Assembly (NCBI RefSeq): GCF_047496725.1 | Contig: NW_027328671.1 | Span: 434,001-498,000 of the forward strand | Length of the DNA: 64,000 bases | DNA from: Anoplolepis gracilipes | Taxonomy: Eukaryota > Arthropoda > Insecta > Hymenoptera > Formicidae | Direction: 5' to 3' | Shown here: positions 1 through 13,275 of the stretch, piece by piece | Numbering within the stretch: position 1 is the stretch's first letter | How the letters are laid out: each line of letters begins with the position of its first letter | Notes under the pieces: model-generated | Told to the model about the DNA's origin: nothing | Seen by the model: only the letters and a program-made list of their open reading frames with translations | Database searches by the model: none | Position numbers and translations under genes: made by a program

Positions 1-551
1 AAGATAAGAATATTAATTTGAGCTTGAGTGTATCTATTTAGATCTATCATGTAAAGATTAACCAATTTTTTTTAAATGGAACTATCCTAATTTTTTAAAT
101 ATAAATTATCGATTTCTTATAAAAATATTTGATTGATACTTTTATAAATTTTGAAGATTGTTTGCGGAAACTATCGAAGTAGATATTTAGCGACAGGTTA
201 GATTTATCTTTGCTTGAATTGTTTAATTAAGCCATATCTGATTAAGTATAGTCTTTAAGTGAAATATTTTGCAAATTGCAGGCATTTAAGATAAAAATAT
301 TAAGAGATAAAAAGTGTTTATTTTGAAGAAAAAGAGAGAGAAATAAAAAAGAAATTTATATTTAAGAAAATGTTGACTCTGAAATAATCAATTCATCCTT
401 AATTCAAGATTGAGTCAAAGTCACTATCTTATTTCTCCCTTGAAGCCAAATAACTTTTATTTGAAAAATTGTTTCTATATCTCAATTTTTGAGTGATTTA
501 TTTAGGGAAAGTAAAACGGGACATCCCTTATATGAATATCAAGTATTTAAT

Positions 552-558
<7 letters not shown>

Positions 559-608
<50 letters not shown>

Positions 609-702
609 TATTTTCTAACTTTTTTAGTCCCCGCTTTACACATATATATACACATGTTACACAGAGAGAAACACACGCACACACACACACACACACACAC
701 AC

Positions 703-742
<40 letters not shown>
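559..742. repeat. TA and CA microsatellites
   Basis: A TA run at about 559-602, a CA run at about 671-702 and a second TA run at about 706-742 sit directly against the left end of a foldback element. Apparent reading frames here (alternating Tyr-Ile, Thr-His or Val-Cys) are low-complexity artefacts. Confidence 0.9.
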
Positions 743-743
<1 letters not shown>

Positions 744-746
<3 letters not shown>

Positions 747-1332
747 GGTGTCTCATAACTAACGAACCAACGCTCGTGAACGGATAAAGTACAGTGAACT
801 GAACAAAAAAGTATTAGGTCATTTTGTGATTTTCGCAATAATTATTAAAATATTAATTCAAAATGCTTAGCAAACAATATTATACATATGTACAAGATGT
901 CCGGTAATAATCGCCCCACCTCTCTAGGGCTGATAGAGCAGGTCAAACTGAACATAAAAGTCCTGTATCATTTTCCGATTTTCGCAATAATTATTAAAAT
1001 ATTAATTAAAAATGCTCAGCGTAGGAGCGCGCGCCGCATATAGCGCTCAGCATACCGTGAGCGTTTTTAATTAATAGTTCAATAATTATTGCGCTAATCG
1101 CAAAATGATACATGACTTTTATGTTCAGTTGGACCTGCTCTATCTGCCCTAGAGAGTTGGGGTGATTATTACCGGACATCTTGTAGATATGTATAATATT
1201 ATTTGCTAAGCGTTTTTAATTAATATTTTAATAATTATTGTGAAAATCGCAAAATGACTTAATACTTTTTTGTTTAGTTCACTGTACTCTACCCACTCAC
1301 GAGCGTTGGCTCATTAGTTATGAGACACCCTG
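744..1332. mobile_element. Foldback MITE with TA flanks (589 bp)
   Basis: Almost the whole element is an imperfect inverted repeat with arms near 290 bp. The left end CAGGGTGTCTCATAACTAAC reappears reverse-complemented at the right end, and the centre lies near 1,040. Both ends are flanked by TA, and CAGGGTGTC ends are typical of Tc1/mariner-type non-autonomous elements. It has no coding capacity. An internal 'ATGTCCGGTAATAATC' segment resembles the termini of the 17.5-18.3 kb element. Confidence 0.85.
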
Positions 1333-1470
1333 TATATGATATTACATATTTTGGTCAATTAAAAAGTAACATATCCATTAAGATTTTGTCATAGAGTATC
1401 CCTATAATATAGTTTTTTTAACAACTAATTTTTATTATCACCGTTACCGAACCAAATTTTATTTTTTGTG

Positions 1471-1503
1471 CTGAAGAAGATTCAAAATCGAGCTCGAAAC
1501 GTC
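1471..1503 (+). ncRNA. Hammerhead-ribozyme-like core motif
   Basis: The sequence reads CTGAAGA, then a weakly pairing segment, then GAAAC followed by GTC. This is the order of the conserved hammerhead core (CUGANGA, stem II, GAAA, cleavage-site GUH). Such motifs are known from the terminal repeats of Penelope-like retroelements. Stem II is imperfect here and stems I and III were not resolved, so this may be an inactive remnant. Confidence 0.35.
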
Positions 1504-2846
1504 CGCTATTAAGTTTATTTTTATTTTTATTTTCACGCTCTAACTTGATTATTATTTATATGAATATGTATTAAATTAGTCATTTTATTATATCCACAAT
1601 TATATTATTTTATTTATATTTTTATTTTATTTTTGAATCTGTATTACCTTTGTCATATCAATTGTTATACCTATATTCCTTTGCTCTCTATTGCTATTAA
1701 TCATTTATTAATCATTTATTTCAATATAGTTATTGCCATTCAATAAGTAAATATAATTTTAATGCAGATATTTTTTCTTTTATATTATCTTATGTGTATT
1801 TTATACCCTTAATCGCCATAGAATTTTATGTTTTTTTTCTGGAAAAATTCTCGGTAGAGATATAAGATACATAAAATCGAATTATATTTTTACAAACTAT
1901 ATACTGTCTGTTTAGTAATGATATTTTCGAGACATTAGTAGAAAAGGTTATTTCATTCTATCTGATTCATTATGATTGATTCTAATGAATTTATTTCATG
2001 TCTACATAAATTATGAATCACTTGAAAAAAATTCATCGTCTTTGCGATTGAAGTTTGATTTTATTATAGTTATACCGAGAACAATGAAAATGATATTGTA
2101 ATATTTCTTGTAATTTCATTCGCAAATGTATTATCAATTTATATTATCTTTTAGTAGTTATTATAAATGTATATAATTATACAGTTATATGTATATAGTA
2201 TTATACATAAACATACATTTTCATATAAATTATTTCGAAACTTCAGAATATGTACATTATATTAGCACAACGCAATATATAATTTTAACTTTAATTAAAA
2301 AGAGTTTAATTTTACAAGAATTTCTTAATGAACACTTATGAAAAAATGAGAGAATTATATATATTTTCTTTCTAATTGATTTATTAAGTATGATCTTTTC
2401 ATTTTAAATAATATCACTTGTATTGCGATCGATGCTTCTAGGTATTTTATATTTTTTACTTATTTTCTATTTTATTAAGTAGTCGATAAAATCTGATAAA
2501 TCATCGATAATATTCTCAGTATGTTCTATCGTGTTGCGATAGTTCAATTTTTTTTCATAATAATTTTTTTTCTTTTCTCGGCAAAATTTATAAAAGATAC
2601 AAAAATGAGACATCGTGGAGGAGTTTTTTCGTTTATGAGTGCTCTCAGTTTCCATTTTCTTTAATATCTTTAGCACTTCTGCCATATCTTTATATGTTTT
2701 ATTCGACGAGTTTAATGGATTTAGCGCAAAAAAAAAAAAATGAGAACATTGAAGTAGGTAATTCCAGAAAATTCTTCTGCTAGCGTAAATCTCGTAATCA
2801 CAGAAAAGGTGATGTCATATTAAATACCTTACATGTATTTACATAT

Positions 2847-3288
2847 AGGGTGAGAAAAAAGTATGAAAACCCTGAAAAATCTCAAATTTAAGTTTTACAG
2901 AAAAAAAATCTAAAGCAAGATCGGGGAAGAATCTGGTCATCTAAGGCAAGATTTATTCACTTTTTTCGTTCATTTCATATTTTATATTAAAAAATATAAC
3001 AAACTTTAAAATATCTCAAGAAATTCTTAACCAAAGAAGTTTTATTATAGTATTTTGGAAAGCTCTTGAAGTAAGCTATAAGAATATGTAATTAAAATAG
3101 GGTGTTTCCTTTAAGAAATTGAAAGTGATCTTCACGTGGCCTTCAAGCGATTATTCAAGGTCAAATCAATGACATCATCTTATGTCCCTCTCGAAGTCAT
3201 AGATACAACTTTTGTCTGAAACGTTTTTCTATAAAACTTATATTTTTCAAGATTTTTCAGGGTTTCTGTACTTTTTCCTCACCTTGTG
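2847..3288. mobile_element. MITE of the 'AGGGTGAGAAAAAAGTATG' family, copy 1
   Basis: About 440 bp with matching inverted ends: AGGGTGAGAAAAAAGTATG on the left and CTTTTTCCTCACCTTGT on the right, each with a 'CCTGAAAAATCT' extension. The same ends recur at 13.28/14.57 kb and near 20.34 kb, so this is a dispersed family. No coding sequence. Confidence 0.75.
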
Positions 3289-3963
3289 TAATATATGTGT
3301 CACTTTCTGCGAATGTGCATGCAGAATTTTCTGCAAAAGCAAGTTGACTGTTTGTTAATTAAGTTGAATAACTAACAAGTGGCAGATTTGCTTAAGTGTC
3401 ATGACTAAACCGAGACTTATCCATGCTATCAATCTTCTTCGTAAATTGCGAGCTGACTATGTATAATTTAACATCATTATCATACGCTCCCGATAGAAAA
3501 AAATTGAATAGATTTCACATTTATGATTATTCGACGATTCGTGGCAAGAATAAAATGTTAATTAGCTGACAATTCGCACATACGGCATTGCAGCTTTTCT
3601 CCAGAATGGCATAAGGAACTGCTGATTAACCCCGTTGCACCTTCTGACAATAAGAAATTGTACGCACGACTGTTCCCGTCGTTATTTTGTATATCCCTAT
3701 TATTCTCATGCGAATATTTACGATGCTTAGTTTCTTCTGGTGGAATTTTTCGCGACTTGTATTTCTTTCGTGCGAAGTCTCGCGACTTTGCGAGAATCGC
3801 GTGGGTGCACATTTCTTACGCAACGGATTTCTTACGGAACTTCAACAGTGAGCGCAATCATACGGGAACTAATTAAAACGACCTTAAAATTACTTATTTT
3901 CTATTATTCGTTATATTGTACAATCGAAATTTTAATTGGCATGCACAACCATATGTTTCCTTC

Positions 3964-4299
3964 TTAAGGGAATCCTGAAGCTGTTCCATATTACCGATCA
4001 AAATCTAACCTAACATAAGAATATATTTACTTAAGGGGATAATTTATGTAAACTCTTAGAAATAAATTCGAAGTCTTAGTAAAAGAGATTTTTTTGAAAG
4101 TGCGACACTTTCAAGAAAATCTCTTTTACTGAGACTTCGAATTTATTTCTAAGAGTTTACATATATTCTTTCATGCATTTCCAGGCGGGAACGTATCATT
4201 TTGTACGTGCAAATTGCAAAACTTTTAAAATAATAATTTTGATGTCTAACGAAGCAATTGTTTTGATCGGTAAGGTAGGACGGTACGATATCCCCTTAA
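3964..4299. mobile_element. TTAA-flanked MITE with internal palindrome
   Basis: The ends read TTAAGGG... and ...CCCCTTAA. Inside both ends is an 'ACCGATCAAAA' stretch in inverted orientation. Within the element (about 4,048-4,164) is a near-perfect palindrome with ~57-bp arms. TTAA at both ends is the piggyBac-type target duplication. A related copy with the same terminal sequence lies near 40.64-41.15 kb. No transposase. Confidence 0.65.
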
Positions 4300-6641
4300 T
4301 ATAAAAGTTACAATTTATACACATAAAATAAAATAGATTTCTACTCTAAGAATTGCATGAAAGAATATTTGTGAACTTTTAGAAATCAGCTTAGAAGTCT
4401 AGATAAAAAACATTTCGTTGCAAAAATGTTGGTGTCTGTGAAGTTGGAACGACGTTTTATTAATTTTTAAAAAATAATGGCAGTTTCAGTAGCACTTTTC
4501 ATAGTTCTATAGTTCCTCATAAACATTAAAAAAAGTTCTGCATTTTTAATATCAAAAACACCAAAAATAAAAAATGACGTGCTAGCTTCACGTTTCCAGC
4601 ACGGCACATCCTCCTCTAAAGTACAAGAACATATCGAAAATCAAGATGTTTAGTAAGAGTTCTCGTTAGTTCTATACTAATTCTATAATTATATGTCGTT
4701 TCAAGGCAAAATTCCAACAAATTACCAAAAAAATTAAAAATAAAAAATGACGCGCTAACTTCGCGAATTTAGCACGACACTTTCCTCTCTAAAGTACTAA
4801 AATGAATTGAAAATTCTTATTTTTTACAAGAGTTCCCGATAGTTCTAATTGAGAGTCGCATATACATATATACAATTTCAGATTGATATTCCACCAATTA
4901 ACTTTCAAACAATTTTTGTTTTAATTGCGTATTACGACACTTAGTATAAATGTGTCGTGCTGATGATTTTCGACAGGTCTAACGGTAGTTCTCGACAGTT
5001 CTCCAAGAGTTCTATGCATTAGAATTAGTTTTAAACAGAGTTCCGATTATTATTTATTTTTAGAACAATTTTTAACAATTACGTCCAGCACGACACTTAG
5101 TAAAAATGTGTCTTTTCAGAACTTTTGTAAAGCGTTTTAGAGAAACTTTTTATAAAAAAGTTGAACAAAAAATATATTTTTATGTAAAACTTATTTTAAT
5201 TTTATTGTAATTTTTAAAAGTATATAATTTTTAACATTTCTCTATATATTTTTATATTTTATGTAAATTAAAAATATATATACGTCAAAAGTATTTAACA
5301 ATAATAGATAAAAAATTCAAACTATATTATATACATATATCACCAAAGCAGGGCATATACATATATCAAAATACATGTATGAGTCAATTGAACTTTAGAT
5401 TATCGGAATTCAGTAACAGTTGGGCCGATCGAATTTTTACTAGGCTCAATCGATAACTTGGGTTCTAATTAATAATAAATAAATATTAGGAAGATACTTC
5501 TACTCTTATACTTTATGTATGTTATGAACAAAGATATCATGATACAATGCTTCATCGGATAATTTTTTTATTTAAGAAACGTCAATATCATGAATATTCA
5601 TACATCATCACAATTTCATCAAAAATAACAAATTTTTTTACGTTTGCAATTTTTAGCACAAGGCTGCATTAATTGCGCTCTGGGATATTTGCACTCTTAA
5701 TATAATCGTAAATTTATTTATTTTAATAATTTTGATAGTAAATTATAAATTTATAATACTTACACGTACACATGCATATAAAGCTGCAAATTTTATAAAT
5801 ATACCTATACATAAATATTTATAATTTACCGCTATCGAGATTATTGATAAATAAATTTATCATTGACACTATTGATAATGTCATTGTTATGATATTGCAT
5901 GAGATAATTTATAACCTGGTATTTCAAATAAATTATGAAATTAATTAATTCTTGAATTAATTATCGGTAATTAACTATTCTTATTAATGTAATTATTCAT
6001 TTTCTGTAGCAGAATAATGTAATCATTAGTGTAACAGCAGAAGTGAAAAAAAAGAAAATTTTAAATATATGTATAATTTTAAATAATTACAATTAAAAAT
6101 TTAAAAATAATATAATAGAAACAATTCTCATCCTTTTGATTCTAACAATAAGAATGTCATTCTTTTATTATTGCGATATACTTTACGAAATCTGTTAACG
6201 CTCTCTACATGAGTATGATCATTAAATTAATTATACTTATCTACCGTATATGCAATCATCATCCTTTCTTAATAGACACATTTTATTCTTCCGTATAGAA
6301 ATCGTGTTGCGGAAAAGCTATTGCCACAATGTTACCAAAGACTGTTGCAAGTTTGATTTATCTATTGTTATTCACAATCATCAAGCGCCAGCTGGTGGTG
6401 GTAAATGAAAAATTAGTATGGAAGAAAATAATAGAAAATTTTACATCTTGCACACATAATAAAATTATTATCATTTATTATTTATTTTTATTATTTATTA
6501 TTATTGATATCACGTAAAAAGAATTTTTTAATTGAAAATATAGGAAAGTAATATTTTTTGTAGCTTCTAACAAGTTAATCTTTATAATATAATATATCAT
6601 TTATTGATGAAATTATTAATAATTTCCTTCCTTCCGCACAG

Positions 6642-9539
6642 ATCGACGCGAATGGAGATGGCTTCATCAATGTCACCGAATTGCGAAGCGCACTGGATGT
6701 TTGCGGTTTCAAGATGCCAGGCTACAAGGTGCGCCAGATGATCGAGGAATACGATGATAAGCAGCGACTCGAGCACAGAGGTCGTCTTTCCTTTGAGGAA
6801 TTCGAAAAACTCTGCAAGGAACTCAAGGCTAACGAACTGGGTTCCACGTTCAAACACGTCGTCTCGAAAAAGGAAAACCTTGAAACTTTAGGTGGAATTT
6901 CCGAAGCATCCAGCGAAGGCACCACACATTCAGTCAGACTCGAAGAACAATTGGCGTTCAGCGACTGGATCAACACTAATCTTTTACACGATCCTGATTT
7001 GAAGCATTTGTTGCCTATCGATCCTGAGGGAAAGGCACTTTATGACAAAGTTAAAGATGGAATTTTGCTCTGGTATATATATGTATAATATAATATTTTA
7101 TTATTTTTATTATTTATTCAAATAATATTATTTTTGAAAGATTAGATATAAAATAAATTTCTAGTTGTATTTTATTATGTTTTAATTGTATTTTAAATTT
7201 AATTGTATTTTAATCTCTCTTTTATTTATTATCCTTCTCCTTTTTTGTTTTATTTTTTTCTCTTTCTTTTCCCTCTGTACTTCTTCTCTCTTTTCTAATT
7301 TTCTTCATTTCTATTTCCATTTTTATCTTCCTTTTCCTTTTTTTCTTATTATTTTACTCCTAAAATTCTTTTCTTTTAGATCTCTTTCCTTTCGTCTTAT
7401 CACTTTATCGTTTGACAGAAAATTAAATTTATATTGAGTGGAGCTGACTTAACGTTAAGTTGGTTCTCCTTTAAAAAAAATTATAAATAAAATAATTTTA
7501 AAAAAACAAATGCATAATAATTAGGTGCTAATTTGTGTATAAAATTTTTTTTATCCTTTACTTATTTCTTCTAATTGTTGACTCATCTAACTTCTATCCT
7601 CCTTCCTTTTGTTTTGTTCTTTTCTATTATTCTAATTTTTCCGTTTCTTCCTAATAATTATCTCTAACAACACACATGTTTAAAAGATATTTATAAGAGA
7701 GCCATAGAATGTTAAAATATGTTTTAATATCCTATGAATCTTTTATAAATCTTTTATATTTTAAACATATGTGTGCTGTTAAGGATAATATTTTCACGTT
7801 CTTTTATTTCGTTGTTTCCTTTTCACATATACTTTCTTCATTTTCTCTTTCTCATTTTCAATCTCTCTCACTTTTTTGTTCGATTATTGTAATCAAAATA
7901 AAAAACGAAAGTCTAGAAGATACATGTATATACATATAGAAGTTTTAACACTTAAGGGAAATAAAGATATCAGAAATGTAAATTTTAATTTATTTCAATA
8001 GGTAAATGATTGTAAACCCATTGCTAAAGTTTCTCTTTTATTTTTCAGCAAAATAATTAATCATTCCTGCCCGGATACTATTGATGAGCGTACGATTAAC
8101 AAGAAAAATTTAACGTTGTACAAGAAGCACGAGAATTTAACGCTAGCGTTGTCGTCAGCTCAGGCTATTGGCTGCAACATCATAAACATTGATGCCCACG
8201 ATCTCACAAAAGGTTCACCGCATTTAGTGCTAGGGCTGCTCTGGCAGATTATTCGAATTGGCTTGTTCAACCAAATTACTCTTGAGAATTGCCCTGGCCT
8301 TGCCACACTTTTGCAAGATGGTGAACGAATTGAAGATCTACTTAAACTGTCTCCGGAGGCCATTCTTCTCAGATGGGTGAACCATCATCTGGAGAACGCT
8401 GGCATCGCCAGACGATGCAACAACTTCCAGTCGGACATCACGGACTCCGAGATTTATACCTATCTTATTAAGCAGATCGCGCCCAACTCGACTGGCGTCA
8501 CCTTAGAGGCCTTAATGGAGCCGAACCATATGTCTAGAGCGGAGATCATGCTTCAACAAGCAGCTAAATTAGGCTGTCGTAGCTTTGTAACTCCCAGTGA
8601 TGTTGTAAATGGTATTTACAAGCTCAATTTAGCCTTCGTTGCCAATATGTTCAACAACTATCCTGGATTGGATAAGCCAGAAAGCAATATTGAGGGTTTA
8701 GAGTCTCTCGAAGAAACGCGAGAAGAAAAAACCTACAGAAATTGGATGAATTCAATGGGCGTGATGCCTCACGTCAACTGGCTCTATTCAGATTTGGCCG
8801 ATGGTCTTGTTATCTTCCAGCTGTATGATATTATTAAGCCGGGAACTGTGAATTGGAACAAAGTGCACAAGAAATTTACAAAGCTTCGAAAGTTCATGGA
8901 AAAGCTGGAGAATTGCAATTACGCTGTCGAGTTGGGCAAACAAATGAATTTCTCGCTCGTGGGTATTGCCGGACAGGACCTCAACGATGGAAACGCGACC
9001 CTGACGTTAGCCCTTATATGGCAGTTGATGAGGTCGTATACATTGTCGATTTTGACGTCTCTAGCTGGTACTCAGGGAAGCGTTGAAAAAGAAATCGTCC
9101 ACTGGGTAAATTCTAAACTTCAAACGGCCGGAAAAACTAGCAGTATCAAGGGATTCCAAGATTATGCGATATCAGATGGCAAGGTTGTCCTTGATCTTAT
9201 CGATGCTATCAAACCTGGCTCGGTGAACTATGATCTCATTAAAGAGGGCGGGACTGAAAAGGTGAGCGTTCTGTTTGTTAACGATGTCACAGACACTATA
9301 TTGATCACCATATTTATTGCTTTTTTTTCATTACGCAGGAAAACCTGGATAACGCTAAATACGCGATATCTTTAGCGCGGAAATGTGGCGCACGTGTTTA
9401 TGCATTGCCGGAAGATATCACTGAAGTGAAGCCGAAAATGGTGTTGACGGTGTTCGCCTGCTTGATGGCCATGGACTATATCCCGAACATGGATTCTGTG
9501 AAAAATCAGCCGAATAACGTCGTAAACGATGACCAATAA
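6642..9539 (+). CDS. Fim: Fimbrin/plastin, last three coding exons (5' partial)
   Basis: Actin-bundling cytoskeletal protein. The coding exons are 6642-7072, 8049-9261 and 9339-9539 (TAA), and together they encode 614 residues. The introns (7073-8048 and 9262-9338) are GT-AG, with phases 2 and 0. The first exon opens inside EF-hand 1 (IDANGDGFINVTEL), followed by a second, degenerate EF-hand. Four calponin-homology domains in two tandem actin-binding modules follow, with family signatures such as PDTIDERTINKKNLT, LVLGLLWQIIRIGLF, TYRNWMNSMGV, KLENCNYAVELGK and TLTLALIWQLMR. Vertebrate plastins are about 627-630 residues, so only about 20 N-terminal residues, probably one short exon, are missing. 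The C-terminus extends past the usual end with a short polar tail (KNQPNNVVNDDQ). No break or unusual residue was seen. The identification is firm. Confidence 0.95.
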
Positions 9540-9969
9540 TGTAGACGTCCTATCTACTATATATATACCTTTTGTACACAGAAACTTTTTCATACCGGCC
9601 GTATCGCTTCGCACCTCTTCCATGAGCGTAACACTTGTATATACGTAGTTTAAGTTAGTTTGAGAAGAGTAGTACTAGGAAAAGTACTAGGACAAGACGA
9701 GAAGAGAATAACCCGAGAACTTGGGAATTACGATGAAATCCTGTTTGATTCCCATTTGAATGAATAGTCACGCGAGATATGACAAAAATCATGTGCTTGA
9801 CGAAGGAAATTATTTTACCGTAAAAACTCTTAGATATTTCTTGACTCTATAAAACATAAGTATATAAAATATCAGTATAATAGTTCATGTGTGATACTTT
9901 AAATATATATACAATCGTTGCAGTAGTAATTTTGTCTACAATATAAACGATCGAAATTTTTGAAATAAA
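9540..9969 (+). other. Probable fimbrin 3' UTR with poly(A) signal
   Basis: The first canonical AATAAA after the fimbrin stop is at 9964-9969, about 425 nt downstream. Another AATAAA-type signal near 12,140 could serve a longer transcript. Choosing between them needs transcript data. Confidence 0.35.
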
Positions 9970-12357
9970 TGGATTTTTTATATTAAAGTATAAGGTGGGG
10001 ATCAGATAATTTCTCAACGACTTGAACTTACGTTATCGCGCGTGTATATCGATATTTTTTTTTCCATGTAAAAAGTGCGCAAATTATCCCTCGAATTGGC
10101 GTTGTTAAGTTTTAAATACTTTTTTCATACATAGCGATTAATTGCTTATCATGTTATTATCGAAAAATATCTACAACGCATATTGAAATATTTTGAGAGA
10201 TAAATACAAAGTGTTACAAATCCTTTGTTAATTTTTACGATTTTGAGAAATTAAAAAATTTTGAGAAAAATTCTTAGTCCAAATTTATACACTAAATGCA
10301 AAACTATAAAAATTACAATAAATTATCTTTTATCGTATATTTCTCTTAAGAAAATTGAGTTTTGATTTAATTCGATAAATTAACGAATATTTTGTATATA
10401 TATTTTAAGTAAACAAATTGTCTGGCCCATACGTATAGAGTGAATGAAGTTTAACTTGAAATTCAAAAAACTCGTATTATACACGTATAATATATAGTAT
10501 GGACGTAAAAATATATTTAACACAATGTATACATACATATATCTATAGTATAGGTGTAAGAGACTTGTGATCTGTTTGAATTGTTATTTTACGCACTCTC
10601 AGTGATTCGCAGTGTCTATCAGAGAGCCACGACGGTCTAAAAAAACACCTTGTTGGTTCAGTTTTTTGCGCATAAACGGATTTTATATCGAGTGTAATTT
10701 GCAATAATTATACATAAATTATACAAATATATTTCTTTATATATATATATACATATTATATACATATATTACACAATAATGTCGATGAATTTTTATATAT
10801 TTTGTCTGGCTCTAAACAAAAATCTCCTGAACTAGAAAGCGAAGGCTTTTGATACCTTATTATTGAAATCTGCCTACGCCACTGTAGCGTGGTAACAGTT
10901 TCTATGACACTCGTATATTAAAAAAAGATATATTATTCAAAAATGTCAGTTGATGATTATGTGCCCCATTAGTCGTCAGATTATGTGCGTTGGACAGATA
11001 ATGAATAATAATAATGTAATCATGTTGACACAAAAATTATTATAATTGTGCCATTATTATACTGAGGTGTGATTTGATATTTACATGATATTTATAATCA
11101 ATTCGAAAATCGAAACGTACTTATGCAACTAATAGCGAGTATTAAAAAAATATTTGCAGTTAATTTTTGCAAATATAAAGATAAAAAGCATTTCTTCGTC
11201 CTTTTCTCTTTTTCTCTCTCAATTTACAGGTTTATGTAATGTGCGTAGATTATAAAATTAATCGTTTTGAAAAAATAAATGATTCTTATGCATGAAACAA
11301 AGGTTCAATCTCAAAACATATCGAAGTGACTGAAAGTTTTTTGAGAAAATTTTAAAAGGAGAGAGAAAGAGAATTTTATTATATTGCATATAATTAAAAC
11401 TTTTAATGTAAAATATATATGCAATATATAAATCATTAAATTTTTAGTAACAAAAGGAGAGGAAAAAAAGATAAGAATTAAAGGAAATTTATGAAAAAAT
11501 TAACATACTTTGCATAATTATCATAGATTTGAATTACAGCAGATCAGATTGGTTAATTATTATATTCAGATGTTAATTCATTGTATTAGAATGATATAAA
11601 AAATTATTTACAATGATTATAACTAACTAAGTGCAATGTGTATCGAAATTTGTATAGATACTTTTATTCCATTAATGGAATAACAATTTTTAATTAATGG
11701 AAAAACAAGTTTAAATTTGACGTCTTAAGACATCATTGCATTATTATTCCAAGAGCAAACAGTAGATACGTAAACGCGTAATTGCAGCGTGTTTATGTAC
11801 TAAAAAAATTACTTGAGAAAGAGTAGAAGTTGAAAAATTAATTTGATGCAAACTTGGAATATTTATGTCATGTATTTAATTATGTTCTCGTATTTGAAAC
11901 ATATGCGATTCGAAAATTATCGAGGGCTATTGGCAATTTGTCTAATTAGAATTAAGAATTGCAATCATTGAATAACAATCTGAATTTATAATGATCACTG
12001 TATGCGTGCATTTTATATATACACATATATACATATATATATATACGCGCCAACATATGCGCATACTATTGTGTGTGTGTGTATATGTACGTGTTATGCG
12101 TTCATCGTGTAGTTATAATTTAACGTGTACGTAAATTAAATAAAAGAAATTTATTATATACAATATCTTATTGATTCATTACTAATTAGTGGCAAAGCAG
12201 AATGCAAAATAAACAATTGGAAAAATGATTTTACTTTCAACAAATTACAGTGTGAGAGTCAAAAGTGAATACATCTTGCAAAAATGAAAATTTGACAATT
12301 TTCACATATATATATATATATATGTATATATGTATATACGCATATATGTATATACGC
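9970..12357. other. Gene-free AT-rich stretch
   Basis: Short TA/ATAC-rich runs (for example 10,740-10,770 and 12,015-12,050) and no reading frame with recognisable protein features. Nothing else identifiable. Confidence 0.6.
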
Positions 12358-13266
12358 ATTTCTCAAAAAAATTAACGGGATAGCGTTTTTTTCACGAAAA
12401 AATTGTCAAATTTTGAAGTGCTGTAATTTTGGCAGAAATTATCCTACTGAAACGAACAAAAAAGTAAATTAAAGTATAAAGTGTCTACTTTGAGACTCTT
12501 AGGCCCATGACGATACATTCATGGTTTGGGTCTTCTTCAGATATTCAAGTTCTAAAAAATCGAAAGTTGTCAGAAGAAGACCCAAGGTCGAAACGTCATG
12601 TAACATTTCATAAGAATTAAATAAACATCTTTTGCCAGTCAAGTCGATTTTTAAGATTATTTTACAGTTTTTTAAAAAACCACTGGCGACTAGTAATATT
12701 TCTATTTTTGTTTTAATTTATATTGTCGACGTACTGAAATTTTGGAGCTGAATTTAAAGTGCCAAATGGTATGAAAAAAAAATTAGATCTAAAATTTAGT
12801 CTTAATACTTGAAAGCTAATACTTTAAGCTTTAAAATGTTTTTTTTTCATTCTTCTACGATGATCTGTTCGTCTAATATTAAAGTTTAAAAAGAAGTTTT
12901 TTGTTAAAATGGAATAACTTTGCAAGAAAAAATTGTACGACAAAAAATAAAAAATTAAAGCTAAAGGAACAGCGTTTTACTTGAAATTGGTTTGATAAGC
13001 CATAAAAAATCACCTCACTCGGTGTGATGCGTTAAAGTTGAGATTTTAATTTCTTTATTTACCTCAAATTCCGCTTCAAAGTCAGGTAACTTCAAAAGTG
13101 ATGAATGTTTGTCATGAGCCCAAGAGCATCTCAAAAAGTAGTTATTTCAAACTTTAATTTGCTTTTTTGTTCGTTTCAGTAAGATAATTTCTCGCAAAAT
13201 TACAGCACTTCAAAGTTTGACAATTTTTTCGTCAAAAAATTGTTGTCCCGTTAATTGTTTTGAGGA
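12358..13266. mobile_element. Foldback DNA element with ~170-bp inverted termini, copy 1
   Basis: The left terminus (12,358-12,530) reappears reverse-complemented at 13,100-13,266: 'CTCAAAAAAATTAACGGGA' against 'TCCCGTTAATTGTTTTGAG', then 'TTGAAGTGCTGTAATTTTG' in both. The interior from about 12,560 to 13,170 is nearly identical to 19,410-20,050. A 'GAAGAAGACCCAAGGTCGAAACGTC' type segment at 12,575-12,600 is the degraded partner of the hammerhead-like motif near 19.39 kb. No coding sequence. Confidence 0.7.
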
Positions 13267-13275
13267 GTGTACATA

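Larger units (their letters stand above)
1..6641. other. Gene-free AT-rich stretch upstream of and within fimbrin
   Basis: No convincing coding sequence is visible. The stretch holds TA and CA microsatellites, three foldback elements (listed separately) and degenerate repeats near 4.55-5.11 kb, in which a 'GCTARCTTCRCG...TTTAGCACGACAC' type segment recurs about every 180 bp. Part of it must be fimbrin intron, because the first visible fimbrin exon starts inside the first EF-hand. The missing short first exon of about 20 codons was not recognised here and may lie outside the window. Confidence 0.6.

Noticed and set aside
489..838. Overlapping frames on both strands rich in Tyr-Ile, Thr-His or Val-Cys
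   Set aside because: They are translations of TA and CA microsatellites.
3558..3967. Overlapping 60-85-codon frames on both strands
   Set aside because: No family features, mutually overlapping, and in a repeat-rich stretch.
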